A DNA stretch of 64,000 nt, from assembly GCF_963576545.1 (NCBI RefSeq), contig NC_083646.1, positions 27,719,027-27,783,026 on the forward strand. The letters are read 5' to 3'. Positions 36,404 through 47,925 of this stretch are shown in pieces. The notes below the pieces were generated by a model that searched no databases, had not been told where the DNA came from, and saw nothing but the letters and a program-made list of their open reading frames with translations. The position numbers and the translations under genes are program-made. Position 1 is the first letter of the stretch. Every line of letters starts with the position of its first letter. The stretch comes from Limanda limanda. Lineage: Eukaryota; Chordata; Actinopteri; Pleuronectiformes; Pleuronectidae.

Positions 36404-37502
36404 GTAAATGATGGCTATGGGGCCTCTGAGGCTATTCAACCTCCTTCTACAGTGAATGACCACCTGGGCAGGCTCGGCCTTGGTGGGGGAGGACAGGGCC
36501 ACGGAATGAGACTGAGATTACGGCTTATTTACTCTACTGAGATATCTTGGTTTTGTTTTCTACTCTCTCAGAAAGCTAATGGGACAAAATAATTGAGTTT
36601 ATTGGAATCTTGTCTTGCTCAATGCCTGCAAAGGTCAGTATAAGTAACTTAAATGAATATAGTACCTGATTACACTGTGAAAATATTATTTTTGGAACTC
36701 AGCAGCACTGCATTTTTCACATGTATAAATCAGCCAGGGATGTGTCACTGATAAATCACACAGTGATGGCTCTTATCAACAAGGCCACTTGACCACATGC
36801 TTCCTACAGGGCCATGGATTCCATGCCTGCCTTAGACCTGCACTTTACAACACCTCACAAAAAGGGGCTTGTTTGATTGGGTCTGGATAACAGCCTTTTA
36901 AAATTATTTATTACTTCTTTTTACATCAAATTGTATCTCTATTTGTCTCAAAGAAAAGGATATACACTGTCCTCATATAAGCTAGTAAACAATTATCTAT
37001 ATCTATGCTGGCACCAACAAGTACAATTTAATACAATGCATTTCTATGTAAAAGTGTAAAATGATGCTTTGTTTCAGCAGTCTTTTTGAAATGCTAAACA
37101 AAAAGTATGAATTAACTTCACAAGCACAACTCTGCAAATTGATATAACCAACTTTTCAGAGCAAATCAAATATAAAGAAAAAGTTGTGACTTTTAGAGAA
37201 AAGAAAAAAACAAGGAGATAGGTGGGGGTCTTGAGCTTTCAAATCCAGGTCACAGGCATCCAACCTTAAGGCTCACTCCCAGAGAACTATTATGCATGAA
37301 CATACGAACCTTGCCTCCTATCTGGTTGTATCTGGGGAGGATCAATTTCCAGGCTTGACATGAGATAATATCTCCCTCCAGCTGTTAAAGCAGGGTGCCT
37401 CACACCCCAGCATCTCCCTTTGGACCTTCCTCCAACAGACCTCAGTGTGTATTGTGTGTGTGTGTGTTTTGTTTGTGTGTGTGTGTGCGGGTGTGCGTGC
37501 AT
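36404..37502 (+). other. vps13b: Start of the 11.5-kb vps13b intron after exon 3, nothing recognised
   Basis: The intron spans 36404-47925 (11,522 bp, phase 1). This first kilobase has no recognisable element beyond a short GT-rich patch at 37440-37500. Confidence 0.6.
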
Positions 37503-37744
37503 ATGTCTATCTATAGTTATGAGGGCCAAATGTAGTTCAATACCATCATTGTGAGGACATTATGAGATACTGAGGACATTTTGCCTGGTTCTCACAAATT
37601 CAAAGTCTTGTTTGAGGGTTAGGACTTGGTTTTAGGGTTAGAATTAGGTTGGGATAAGGCATTTAGTTGTGATGGTTAAGGTTAGGGTAAGGGACTAGGG
37701 AATGCATTATGTCAATGAGTGTCCTCACAACTATAGAGAGACGT
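37503..37744. mobile_element. Small MITE-like repeat with telomere-like GGTTAG core
   Basis: The ends are imperfect inverted repeats sharing CTATAGTTRTGAGG. Between them are GTGAGGACAT and a stretch with several TTAGGGTTAG-like units (37615-37700). GT-rich microsatellite sequence flanks both sides. Repeats with this layout are dispersed in fish genomes; the superfamily is not clear from the ends. Confidence 0.5.
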
Positions 37745-38156
37745 GTGCGTGTGCACATACGTACGCCTGTGTGCACTTTGAGTGTGTGTATCTGTTTTTA
37801 GTGTTACCGTGTTAATTTGTGTGCACACCTCACACTGTTCCAGCAGTGGACCTTGTTTCAACCCATTAAAGGCTGTAAAGACAACTCTGGGGTCAGAGGT
37901 TACGGCACCTCAATAACAGTGAGGAAGCAGATGAATGCTGTAATCCTGGCCTTCCTAATTAAACGCTAGAGGTGAAAAGATAGATGAGGTAAAACTAACC
38001 TACTATGACTCAGACAGAGGATATTTTGCTAAGAATAAGATACAAAGCAAACCTGTCAGGAGTATTTAATGTAGTTTAGGAAGTTTGAGGGCACAGCCAA
38101 GCATTTAATCACATATTACACAATTAACCTAATCTATTTGATGTATACATTTACCA

Positions 38157-38225
38157 CTACTAATAATAATATTGATAATAACAATGATAATCATGATTAT
38201 AATAATAATAATAATAATAATAATA
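38157..38225. repeat. AAT-rich microsatellite
   Basis: Imperfect then pure AAT/ATA trinucleotide repeats, about 70 bp long. Confidence 0.9.
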
Positions 38226-38301
38226 GACCTGGTAATGTTATATATGTAGCACTTTTGAATAACAGTTTTGTGTTACACAGACATAAAATCGGAACATATA
38301 T

Positions 38302-39720
38302 ATATTTTTTTTTTACATGTATTTTTATTGGTTGTTAGACAAGATGTACACTGTCACACATGTTGCAATATTTCAATTAAATTTCTTTTTGTGTCAATGT
38401 ACAATGAAACAGTAGCATTTTAACAATTTACATTTTTATATTTTTATAAACCCCATCCCACCCTAACATTCCCTGTGCCACAAAAAAAAAAAAAAAAAAA
38501 AGAGGGGAGGGGGGAGTTCTCCTAAGATGAAAGCGTTTGAGCTTTACGTTAATGCCCTATACTAATGAGAGGGGAGAGTGACAAGTTTGTCAAAATAGAC
38601 CAGTAAAGGGTCCCAGACTTTGTTGAATTTTCCGGTTGATCCTCTAAGAAAGTATTTAACTTTTTCAATTTTTAAAAACATCATCATATCAGAAAGCCAC
38701 ACAGATGCCTTCGGTGGTAATTGTGATTTCCATTCCAAGAGAATTCTCCTTCGAGCAATTAGAGTGGCAAAGGCAATAACATTTTTCTTGTTAGTGGCTG
38801 TCGCAGTGTCGTTACCCCTTACCCCAAATATAGCCATTAAAGGGCTAGGTTGTAGATGTAGGCCAAAAGCAACATTCAAAATCCCAAATATTGATTTCCA
38901 AAACTCTTCCAACTTAGAGCACGTCCAGAACATATGAGCTAGGTCTGCGTTAGTGGCTTTACAGCGATCACACGTATCATCTAGTTCAGGGTATATTTTT
39001 GCAAGCCTGGCCTTACTATAGTGAGTATGGTGGAGAACTTTAAATTGAATCAGATTGAGGCGTACACAAGAAGAGGTTCCATTTACACAGCTAAGAGCTC
39101 TAACCCATGTCTCGTCTGAAATGGCTGTTCCTAATTCTTCCTCCCATTTTGTCTTGATGTCTTCGGTTGATACACTACTAAACGACATAATTGAATTATA
39201 TAAATTAGAGATTTGGCCCTTCAAAGTTAAGGGAATCTTAAGTATGACATCTAAGTTTGAACTTTCCGGTAATTGAGGGAACGATGGGTTGTACGTTTGA
39301 ATAAAGTGGCGTATCTGAAGATATCGGAAAAAAATGGATTTAGAAATAGAGTGTTTTTTGGCCAAATCCGTGAAAGTAGGAAAAATATTATCTATGAAAA
39401 AGTCCTTGCATGTAGTAAGACCCATAGTGTTCCATTGTATGAATGTGACATCAAGTTCAGCAGCTGGAAAAAGGTGGTTATTACATATGGGACTTAGCAT
39501 AGAAAGGCCAGACAATTTAAATGTTTGCCTGAATTGTATCCAAATTCTTAGGGATGAGCGCACTACTGGGCTTGAGGAAAACAGTGATGGGGAGAGAGGA
39601 AGTTTTGTTGTTAACAGTGCAGGAAGTGATGACAGATTACAGAGCTTTGCCTCCTCACTGCACCAACCCGTGTCTGGGGCCTGAAACCAGTACATTATTT
39701 TAAACAAGTTAATGCAAGCA
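38302..39720 (-). mobile_element. 5'-truncated L1/Tx1-type LINE
   Basis: The 3' part of a LINE on the minus strand. A short T run at about 38308-38318 marks its poly(A) end, and coding sequence runs to about 39720, where similarity stops. The encoded peptide matches the C-terminal third of the ORF2 of the LINE at 10859-16739 but is clearly diverged, so it is an older insertion of a related lineage. No target duplication could be seen. A run of A's lies at about 38482-38502. Confidence 0.8.
38562..39707 (-). pseudogene. C-terminal fragment of LINE ORF2 (381 aa, open)
   Basis: The open frame covers the region after the reverse-transcriptase core. It includes FFRYLQIRHFIQ, which parallels FFRYLQIRNFVR in the intact LINE, and a cysteine/histidine cluster CDRCKATNADLAHMFWTC. 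The endonuclease and catalytic YADD motifs are absent because the element is 5'-truncated. The frame stays open although the copy cannot be active. Confidence 0.85.
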
Positions 39721-40220
39721 ATGAATAAAACATCTAATTGAAAGCCATTTTATAACAATGTGTCTTCAGAAGTCTTGTAAAAGATGACACTGAGGTAGCT
39801 TGTGTGATTGGCAAAGGAAGGTTCTTCTACAGTTGTTGAGCCCTTACGGTGAGTTCCCTATCAACCTTTTTCTAAAGTCTCGCCCTGGGTACAGAGAGTT
39901 ACAGTTGATTAGCAGATGGATGACTTTGTGCATGGGTGTAACAGATGAGCAGGTGTGCTCGGTAAAGCGGCTTAAGGCCATTCAGTCATTTAAAAACAAG
40001 GAATAACACTTTAAATTGAATTCTAAAAACCACAGGAAAACAATGCAATGAGGTTAGAATGGGCCTTTATGCTCATAACTTGGATATCTTGTAATAGCCC
40101 CACAGCTGCTGTGTTTTGTTGAAGTTGAAGGCAGTTGATATATTTCTAGAGCTGCAGGATTAGGCAAGAAGTACTGAACCAGATTGAACCAAACTTAAAA
40201 CCAAAATGATGGCTCATGGG
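39721..40220 (+). other. vps13b: vps13b intron sequence, nothing recognised
   Basis: Short AT-rich stretch between two mobile elements, with no recognisable content. Confidence 0.5.
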
Positions 40221-40519
40221 TAGGGCTGGGCGATATGACTTCAAATCAATACCCCGATTATTTCAAACTTTTACCCTGATGTTGATTGATGACATGTTAA
40301 GTGAGGGTAGTGAGGAGGGAGGACATGGGGCAGGGTAATATGGCACTGTACAAGGTGCCTAGTCCACCGCTGCAAAATTACCGTAGCGTAAACCCAACAG
40401 TTTGTGAATGAACGCATTAGGGAAGATATCAACCGAATTAACTGACTTGAACAAGATTTAGTTGGTTAGAGGTTATAAATGTTGATTTTGATACGTTTGA
40501 GGCTAATAGCCCAGCCCTA
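40221..40519. mobile_element. Old hAT-type MITE, 299 bp
   Basis: The ends TAGGGCTGGGCGATATG and, inverted, TAGGGCTGGGCTATTAG are a common hAT MITE terminus in vertebrates. The 8-base flanks (CTCATGGG and GTTATTGG) match at only about five positions, so the target duplication has decayed or is absent. It has no coding content. Confidence 0.7.
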
Positions 40520-41608
40520 GTTATTGGCCACTGAAGAATACTAAGTTTTTTTCAAATTGTTCCTTAACATTGAGCACCTTTAGGTGAAAAACTGATAATA
40601 AAGCACTACAAATTTTTTGTTTAACTTGACATCAGCAAAAATAAAACTCTGATCATGGATTGGAGGCAAAAACAGATGGCTACCTTATTTTTAAGTCGCA
40701 TAAATGTGTCTTCAAATTTGAATTTTCTTGCAGTCCAACGGCACATTGTATCTCAGAAGGTAGTGATCAACAAAAGCAGTTACATATGGACGGAGTTGCA
40801 GCAAGTGTCAGGGTTTATAAGTGTGTACACTATGTGTTAAGGTGTGTTAGCACAAACACCATCAAAGGGCAATGGACAGTCTTCTTTGTCAGCGTGTAGG
40901 TCGACAAACCACTATTTTGCATCTGGTCTCCTCCCCTTCAAAACAACCAAATCAAAACACAGCCGACACTTAAAAAACAAGCCACCAGCAATTATCTAGT
41001 CATTTGGCCCTAAGCCCTCACATGTTGACTGAATTTATCCTCCCTGTTCTCCCTGTGGTGGGAAATAAAGAAGTTAATTCATATGCCATTGGATTGGTAG
41101 CCACACAAAGACCAAAAACCAAGTGCTTCCACCTTGAGCGATTCTGTGAGTGATTATGTTTACTGCTGCTTTGCGGGGGTCCAGTGGCCACCGTTTGTGA
41201 AAAGCACATTTCTGCGATTTAGGGGATTCCCACGTTGGCCCTTTTCACGTTGTGAAACCATGCTTTGTTTCATATGAGATCAAAGAGATTTCATCGCGGA
41301 AGTCTCACTTTTAGTCGAGGTTTCTGTGAGTTTGTTGATTCAAATAAGTTTTCAAGCTGAACTCTCAAAATATCACCAAAATACTAATTGCATTATGATC
41401 TTTAGTATGAAATGCCTTTATCGTACGGTGAGAGACGTATTCAATCTGTGAGAGAATTGTTGTCCTTGCTAAATTCTTGTTTGTCATATGTGAAAACTTA
41501 ATTTAGACTATTTGACTGAAATATTAAGGGATTAACTGCATCTGCAGGTATCATGTTAATGTTTTAAGTTGTTCCACACCTACGAAGTGTACAGCTATCA
41601 ACCAACAG
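40520..41608 (+). other. vps13b: vps13b intron sequence, nothing recognised
   Basis: One kilobase of AT-rich sequence without recognised features. Confidence 0.5.
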
Positions 41609-41954
41609 CAGTGTTTCCCCTACCATTCTATTAGGGGGGCGCTGCGCCCCCCCAACGGGACCTCCCGCCCCCCCTGGAAGGTCAAGTTAATTATTTATTT
41701 TATTTTTTAATATAGCGCCAGATCTCTCATAAATCATTTTAAGGTTACATTTCCTATAAGACAGGTCTATAGCTTGTATTCCTGTCTCGACATGGTCGCG
41801 CGGTTAGAGTTCTCCTCTGCTCTCTGTAGCGCGCACAGCGGAGTTCCATCCAGATGCGCGCACACACAGACACGTGCGCGCACACACTGACACGTGCGCG
41901 CACACACAGGTGAGCAACCTTCCAACAACGGACAGAGAGCATCCATCTGAAAAC

Positions 41955-42040
41955 ATGTCGCATCAACCACCTGAGAAGCAGTTAAAAATATCCGTGTTTT
42001 TTAAACGCTCCCAGGTGGAACATGGTAACACCCACTCTTC
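41955..42040 (+). pseudogene. N-terminal fragment of a hAT-like transposase
   Basis: The frame begins MSHQPPEKQLKISVFFKRSQ. Such lysine-rich starts with an aromatic FFKR motif are typical of the KIAA1586/ZNF862-like group of hAT proteins. QLKISVFF fits the PCNA-interacting (PIP) box pattern Q-x-x-hydrophobic-x-x-aromatic-aromatic. The frame then runs by chance into the inserted LINE without a stop. The exact junction is uncertain by 10-20 bases. Confidence 0.5.
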
Positions 42041-42044
42041 CAAT

Positions 42045-43487
42045 GCTTCCAATGACACAGTCAGGAACTTGGGAGTGATCTTCGATCCTGATTTGTCCTT
42101 TAATAGTCACTTAAAAGTAATTTCTAGGACCGCGTTTTTCCACTTGCATAATATCTCAAAAATCAGACATGTCCTTTCGCAAAAAGATGCAGAAAAACTA
42201 GTCCACGCCTTTGTTACATCGAGACTGGACTACTGTAATTCACTATTATCAGGCTCCAGCAGCAAGTCGTTAAAGACTCTGCAGCTGGTCCAAAATGCCG
42301 CAGCACGTGTCCTGACGAGAACTAAGAAAAGAGAGCACATTTCTCCAGTATTAGCATCACTACACTGGCTTCCTGTTAAATCTAGAATAGAATTTAAAAT
42401 TCTCCTCCTCACCTTCAAGGCCCTTAATGATATGGCACCTCTTTACCTTAAAGAGATGTTAGTTCCATATCAACCTACTAGAGCACTCCGATCCCAGAAC
42501 TCAGGTTTACTTGTTGTCCCTAAAGTCTCTAAAAGTAGAGTAGGAGCCAGAGCTTTTAGCCATCAAGCCCCACTCCTGTGGAATAATCTCTCGCTTTCAG
42601 TTAGGGAAGCAGACACGCTCTGTTCGTTTAAAAGTAGACTCAAAACCTTCCTTTTTGATAAAGCTTATAGTTAGAGCTAATTAGTGCGATGTTCCAAAAT
42701 TGATTAAATGGCAAAAACCCCTGATGATGCTAAGACGCACAGGGAATTTATGACACAAGACACACGGAGCTTCTCTTTCCTGCTTCTTCTTCCTTTTCTC
42801 CATATTTATCACATCAAGATAATTCTTATCTGATCAGTACATGTTACTAACCTGACCCCTTTCCCGGAGTTTCTGTGCCTTAGCGCCCGCGGATGCAGGG
42901 CCACAGCTGTGGCCGCACCATGGATTATGATTGTGGATCGCGCGTCAGAGGTCGCAATGGTGGATCCAGTTCGGTGGATTCTGTATCGTGCCAGCTGATC
43001 GTCGTTGTAATGGAGGATCCTTTGTCGCGTTGGCATCGGATGATGAGGGACCACGACCGAGGCGGCAGCTGATAATGGATTCTAACTGGCGGCGGTGGAC
43101 AATGACTGTGGATTATAGTGGATCCCATCCTGATGCTGGATCGTGGTCTTGCTGGCTGCTGGCCAGAGACTGTGATTGCAGCGGGACTGCCTGACACATA
43201 GTATTGAAAAATGTTTACCCTCATCGATGCTGCTAAAAATCCTGATGATGTTTTCTTACACCTGACATCTATTGCACTTCTGTCCGTCCTGAGAGAGGGA
43301 TCCTTCACATGTGGCTCTCTCTGAGGTTTCTACATATTTTTACCTGTGAAAAGGGTTTTTAGTAGTTTTTCCTTACTCTTGTTGAGGGTTAAGGACAGAG
43401 GATGTCACACAATGTTAAAGCCCTATGAGACAAATTGTTATTTGTGAATGTGGGCTATACAAATAAAACTTGATTGATTGATTGACT
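42045..43487 (+). mobile_element. 5'-truncated L2-type LINE inserted in the hAT remnant
   Basis: Holds the last part of a reverse-transcriptase ORF, a 3'UTR of about 0.8 kb, and a 3' end reading ATACAAATAAAACTTGATTG followed by GATT repeats. Such a short tandem repeat in place of poly(A) is typical of the L2/CR1 group. No target duplication was clear. Confidence 0.78.
42056..42674 (+). pseudogene. C-terminal end of an L2-type LINE ORF2
   Basis: The peptide VRNLGVIFDPDLSFNSHLK, then TSRLDYCNSLLSG, LQLVQNAAARVLT and HWLPVKSRIEFKILL, is the conserved C-terminal tail found after the reverse transcriptase in L2/CR1-type elements. The catalytic domains are missing. The frame is open to a stop after KTFLFDKAYS. 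Confidence 0.85.
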
Positions 43488-44200
43488 TGACTCCTGCGAG
43501 TAGCAGCCGGAGGAGCTCTCCTGCTCCGGGTCCGAGTTCAGAGAAGAGCCCACGTGTTGCACGGGATGCGCATTTCTCAGCGCCGGTCAGCCCGCGATTC
43601 TGCTTTCTCCGCTTGTTGTATTTAACCGTGAACGCACCTCGCCTCGCAACCTGAGCCTGAACCATTATTAATCCCGCTGCGTCACTTCCTTCTATCACTG
43701 TATAATCTATTTTGATCGGACCATTGTTCAAAACCGGCAAATCTGACGTGAAAAGATTTTTATTATTTACGGAAGTTTGAAAACGGTAACTTAACACAAA
43801 CAAGGGTTATGACGAAGTGCTTGATTCTAACTAGTCCTGTTTGATTGCCATGGTAACAGTGATTTCAGGTAGTAGAGAAGTCGTGATGGGAAGATTGCTA
43901 GTAGGATCTCGACTTTAGTCTTCTTTCACTTTATGCGCATGCTCCATGACGTCTTTACAGCGATTTCAACTACTCCGCTCCAGCGTTTCCGTGTTTTCGT
44001 GACAGGGCTTCTTGTAGACACGATAAACATAAGTACCGGATCCAAACATTTTTCCGGATTCCGGCAATCCAGGTTACGTATGGAAGTCAGTGAATACATA
44101 CATTACATACATGCATGTATAGGCCTACATGCATGCATAAATAAATAGATAGATAGATAAATTACAGTTCAAAGAGAATGAAAAGGGGAGTATTTCAGTT

Positions 44201-44404
44201 TTGTTTTTTGTTTTAGGAATGTTCTGTCGAACATGTAGACAGCATAAACAGGCAGTGGTGAGAGGAAACCAGACCCGGGCATTTATAGAGTCTCCCTGCC
44301 AGTCCTACAGAAAGGACAAACTGGACAAACACATGAGGTCTGAGCATCACAGAATAGCCTGTCAGCGCCGGTCAGAAATCCAATGTACAGTTCAAAATCA
44401 TTAA
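44201..44404 (+). pseudogene. Zinc-finger fragment of the hAT-like transposase
   Basis: The piece GMFCRTCRQHKQ, then AFIESPCQSYRKDKL and KHMRSEHH, has a C-x2-C ... H-x4-H pattern like the TTF/BED-type zinc finger at the start of many hAT transposases. It fits as the next exon of the protein begun at 41955. The DDE and dimerisation parts are absent. Confidence 0.5.
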
Positions 44405-44465
44405 AAGAAACACATTAACATCCATCATAATTCCTTTAAGTTTTTGTGTCCCTGGGGAAACACTG

Positions 44466-47090
44466 AACAGTCAACGTTTTCTATGGGAGTACCAGAGCAA
44501 GGGGAACAATTCACAGACTGAACTAAGACCGGCATACATCTAAATGTATGGCATTGTGTCCAGTTGTTGTGTATGCATGCATGGTTGTGTAAGTATGTGT
44601 GTGATTGGTGGAGATTGAGATTTACATGGACTAAAATGCAAACACACTCCTGAGATAAATCTATGGTCCAGTGCTACTGATGTCCTGGTACTGGGGCCTT
44701 AACTCAGAAACTGAATATAGCATCTGTTGTGGTATTACTGGAAAATGCTACTTATGGATAGAGAATATCCCACATTGGTAAAGGTTGGAGCTTTCTCCAG
44801 CTGGAGCTTTCTTCTGTTCTGGAGACCTGCTGTACCATGCATGGTTGGGTTATGTGAAACTACTGTTTTATCTCCTGTTTCTTTTTAAGGGGTCCTAGAG
44901 CTATTAATTGAGTGTGAGCATTTCTGTTTTTCTTGATATTATGACAAATTAACAGGAATATAGAATTTTCGAACTACTTTAACTCTTTGAAAGTGCTTTG
45001 TTCCACACACTATTGAATGTGTCCTCTTGGTTATAGTAATAAATGTACACATTACATTTCAGAATAACACCACAAGACCAACCTACAGTATATTTATTGT
45101 ATGATGGACTTGTCAGTCTTTCTATCCATGTCTAATAACTGGCAAGGCTACTAGCTGCTAATACTTTCCATACACATGAAAAATGGTGAGCATGGACAGT
45201 ATAGTGTTTCTTTCCTGTATTGCTCAAAAGAGAGTACTTGGCCTGTTCTTAGATCACATAAAGGAGCTGGTTTTTCCAGTCATTTTATGGTTGAGCAGTT
45301 TTAAATGTGCTCCTTCCCTGTGGGCCATAGCACAGGTGCTGGCTGTGTCAATTGTTTACAGAAGTTCAGAGCAGTGGAATGACTCGCTGTGAGATGGATT
45401 AGGGCTCTGGTGTTGGTGCAAGGCAAAAGTAGGTATAACAAGAGTAAGAGAGTGCAACAGAGAAATAAAGGCATCCCGACATGGGCAAATGAGATCCAAG
45501 GAGCCAAATAGCAGGGGGTAAAATGCTGGTTTTACTGCTAAGGCTGCAGGTGTGAGAGCAGCTTTCTTACTGACCCCAGATTTAAAGACACACACGCACT
45601 CAAACGTGCATGCACAGCCACATTCATGCATGCAAGAAAGCAACCAGGCCCCCACTCATACTCAGACAAGCACATGCATATATGCAAGCATGCAGACCCA
45701 TACACAGATGTCATGAACAGGCATTGCGTTTATGAGTTGAGTTTAGATTATGTCATCCTCTCTTAATGCCAGTCTGTTTGGTCAGGCAACAAATTCATTT
45801 TTGTCAATTGGATTATGATAATGTTCAGTCGGCCGAATGTGCAAGAGGCCCAACAGTTAACCGATTCATATAAATATTTTCATCAACAGAGCCATTTAGT
45901 ACTGCCTAATTATCGTTTCTGTTATGCCCTGGCCCAGGCATGTAGATACAGGAAGACAAACATTTGGTTTGGAAAAGAAGGGAAAAGCTTTAAAGGTTTA
46001 TATGTTTTCAGTTGTAGTGACGGTGCTTAACAGTACATGGGAGGAATGAATAATGCCATTGGTCCTGTGGTTACGAGAATATATTGCTGTATATTTTCAT
46101 ATTTTATGGTCGAAACTCCCCTGTCTGCAATATTTTAAGGTCTTTCTTACTTTGTTGAGTAATAACCTTACTGTGTATGTTTTTCCTGCAAAGCTTCTGT
46201 TTCTGAGCATCACTGTGGCCAAAGAAAGGTACTGGTAACACTGCAGGATGGCTCCCCCAGCTCTGCTGAAACCAAAGCTATCGAAATGCTCTTTCTCTCC
46301 TGCTTTTTCTTAGTTACTGCATCCCTCTGTTTCTTTACCACAAAACCACCATCCCTCTACTTTTCACCTTCACTATAAAATCTATTTCTATTTCTATTAC
46401 ATTTGTGCATGTTATGTGTCATGTTAACTCATGCAATGAAGCTTGCGTTTTTTAAGTAAACATACAGGTTCCTCAGTGCTTTAACAGACCAGGGAGGGAT
46501 ATATTTGAATCAACATATACATAGTTTTGTGTTAAACATGAGTTAGCTCCTGAGAGGATAACCCTTCAGAGATTCATAGATTCACTCGGGATTTGTAGCA
46601 CTGCTCAGGCAGGGTGAGTAGTAAAATGTTTTCTTATTGATTCTTAGCTACTTTAACTGTACACGTTCAAGGCATAGTTTGTGGCAAAAACTGACATGTC
46701 AGGACCTCCTCTTATTTACGAGCAAATGAAATAACATAGTTCAGTGGTACTGAGCTTCGATTTTTAGAGAATGCAGGTTCTTTTTTTACTTAATGTGTCC
46801 TGATAACTCAGTTGGCACAGGCAGTTTACCAAGCACAATCTCTGATACAGCAGTCCTGCAATACATCCTCCCTGAATGTTGTATTTTAATTTAAATGGTT
46901 CTTGAGAGTTTCAAGCAGTTTGTGATGCTGTTCAATAGTATAACATTACTCAGACTGGATTTTTCTTTCTTTTTACATCGGAATGGGTTATGTTTACCCT
47001 GTGTGTACAATGTATGTACCCAATGCTGACTTGATAACTTTAAATTGAATGATGCCATTTCATAGGGACATTACCATGATGTAATTTATA
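44466..47090 (+). other. vps13b: vps13b intron sequence, nothing recognised
   Basis: AT-rich sequence with short chance frames only. No exon, RNA gene or repeat terminus is supported. Confidence 0.55.
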
Positions 47091-47098
47091 CCATATGA

Positions 47099-47253
47099 TA
47101 GGGCTGCTCAATTAATCGAAATATAATTGTTATTACGATTATTGGGTCAAACGATCTCCAAACTACTATAATCGAGTTGAAACGATTATTTGGCATTTTT
47201 TTCTAAAGCGACGTGCATGCGCAATTCAGTCCCTCCATAATCGAGCAGCCCTA
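47099..47253. mobile_element. Short hAT MITE, 155 bp, perfect 8-bp TSD
   Basis: The ends TAGGGCTGCTCAATTAATCG and, inverted, TAGGGCTGCTCGATTATGG are flanked by a perfect duplication, CCATATGA, at 47091-47098 and 47254-47261. The internal sequence repeats AATCG/CGATTAT words. It is non-coding. Confidence 0.93.
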
Positions 47254-47406
47254 CCATATGATGACAAATTATAAGTTAATCTAAATCAACTGTATATCAT
47301 GTCTGGAATCTTATTTGTTACAAAAGTTCATGCAAGCTACATTTTATTACTAGCGGATTATATTCCATTTGAAGACATGATGAAGACTATCATATTACAA
47401 TACATA

Positions 47407-47457
47407 CCATTTAGCTGACGCTTTTATCCAATGTGATTTCCAATAAGTGCATTCAAC
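47407..47457 (-). mobile_element. Relic of a teleost SINE/LINE 3' tail
   Basis: Read on the minus strand it gives TTGAATGCACTTATTGGAAA then TTGGATAAAAGCGTCAGCTAA, the same tail family as at 22988. Only the tail remains. Confidence 0.55.
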
Positions 47458-47629
47458 TTTCGATTATTTTTCAAGCTATATAAGCATTAGGTTGTGTCTT
47501 TAGGATGAAGAGATGCATTTCTTCACTTTGCATGATGTCATTTTCTGACTTCTGAGATTGACTCTCTTGCCCTATTATTTGGAGATATCTTGGAAAAGGT
47601 TTGGTGAAAGTCTTTCCATGTTGAGCTGT

Positions 47630-47632
<3 letters not shown>

Positions 47633-47705
<73 letters not shown>
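47633..47705. repeat. CA dinucleotide microsatellite, 73 bp
   Basis: Pure CA run, about 220 bases before vps13b exon 4. Confidence 0.97.
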
Positions 47706-47708
<3 letters not shown>

Positions 47709-47925
47709 AAAACTTTCCTACATTTCTTTTATCCAGGTGTATCCAATAAACTGGCAGCTGAATGTACTGTACATTCCAGTGAATATATACTAATAGAATC
47801 TAGTCACTGTGCCCTCCTCTGTAAATGCATGTCTCTTGTGAAATAAGTTATGAACATCTTTTTATAGCACTATGAAGAATTAAGTTTTGTTAACATGTTT
47901 CTCATGTGTGATTACTTGTTCGTAG

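Larger units (their letters stand above)
41609..44465 (+). mobile_element. hAT transposon remnant interrupted by an L2-type LINE
   Basis: The ends are CAGTGTTTCCCC and, inverted, CAGTGTTTCCCCAGGG. Flanks share AACAG but not a full 8-bp duplication. The left end has a GC-rich hairpin (about 41632-41680) and CA/GCGC-rich leader, then the start of a transposase-like frame (ATG 41955). A truncated L2-type LINE lies at about 42045-43487. To its right, a second transposase-like piece with a zinc-finger pattern (44201-44404) precedes the end. The catalytic core is missing, so the element is a deleted, dead copy. Confidence 0.7.

Noticed and set aside
37615..37700. Interstitial telomere from a chromosome fusion
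   Set aside because: The TTAGG-like units are few, irregular and enclosed by inverted repeats typical of a dispersed element.
43438..43803. 121-codon minus-strand frame in the right part of the hAT remnant
   Set aside because: It starts in unique-looking sequence and ends in the L2 LINE tail, and it has no recognisable domain. It is probably a chance frame in GC-richer transposon DNA.
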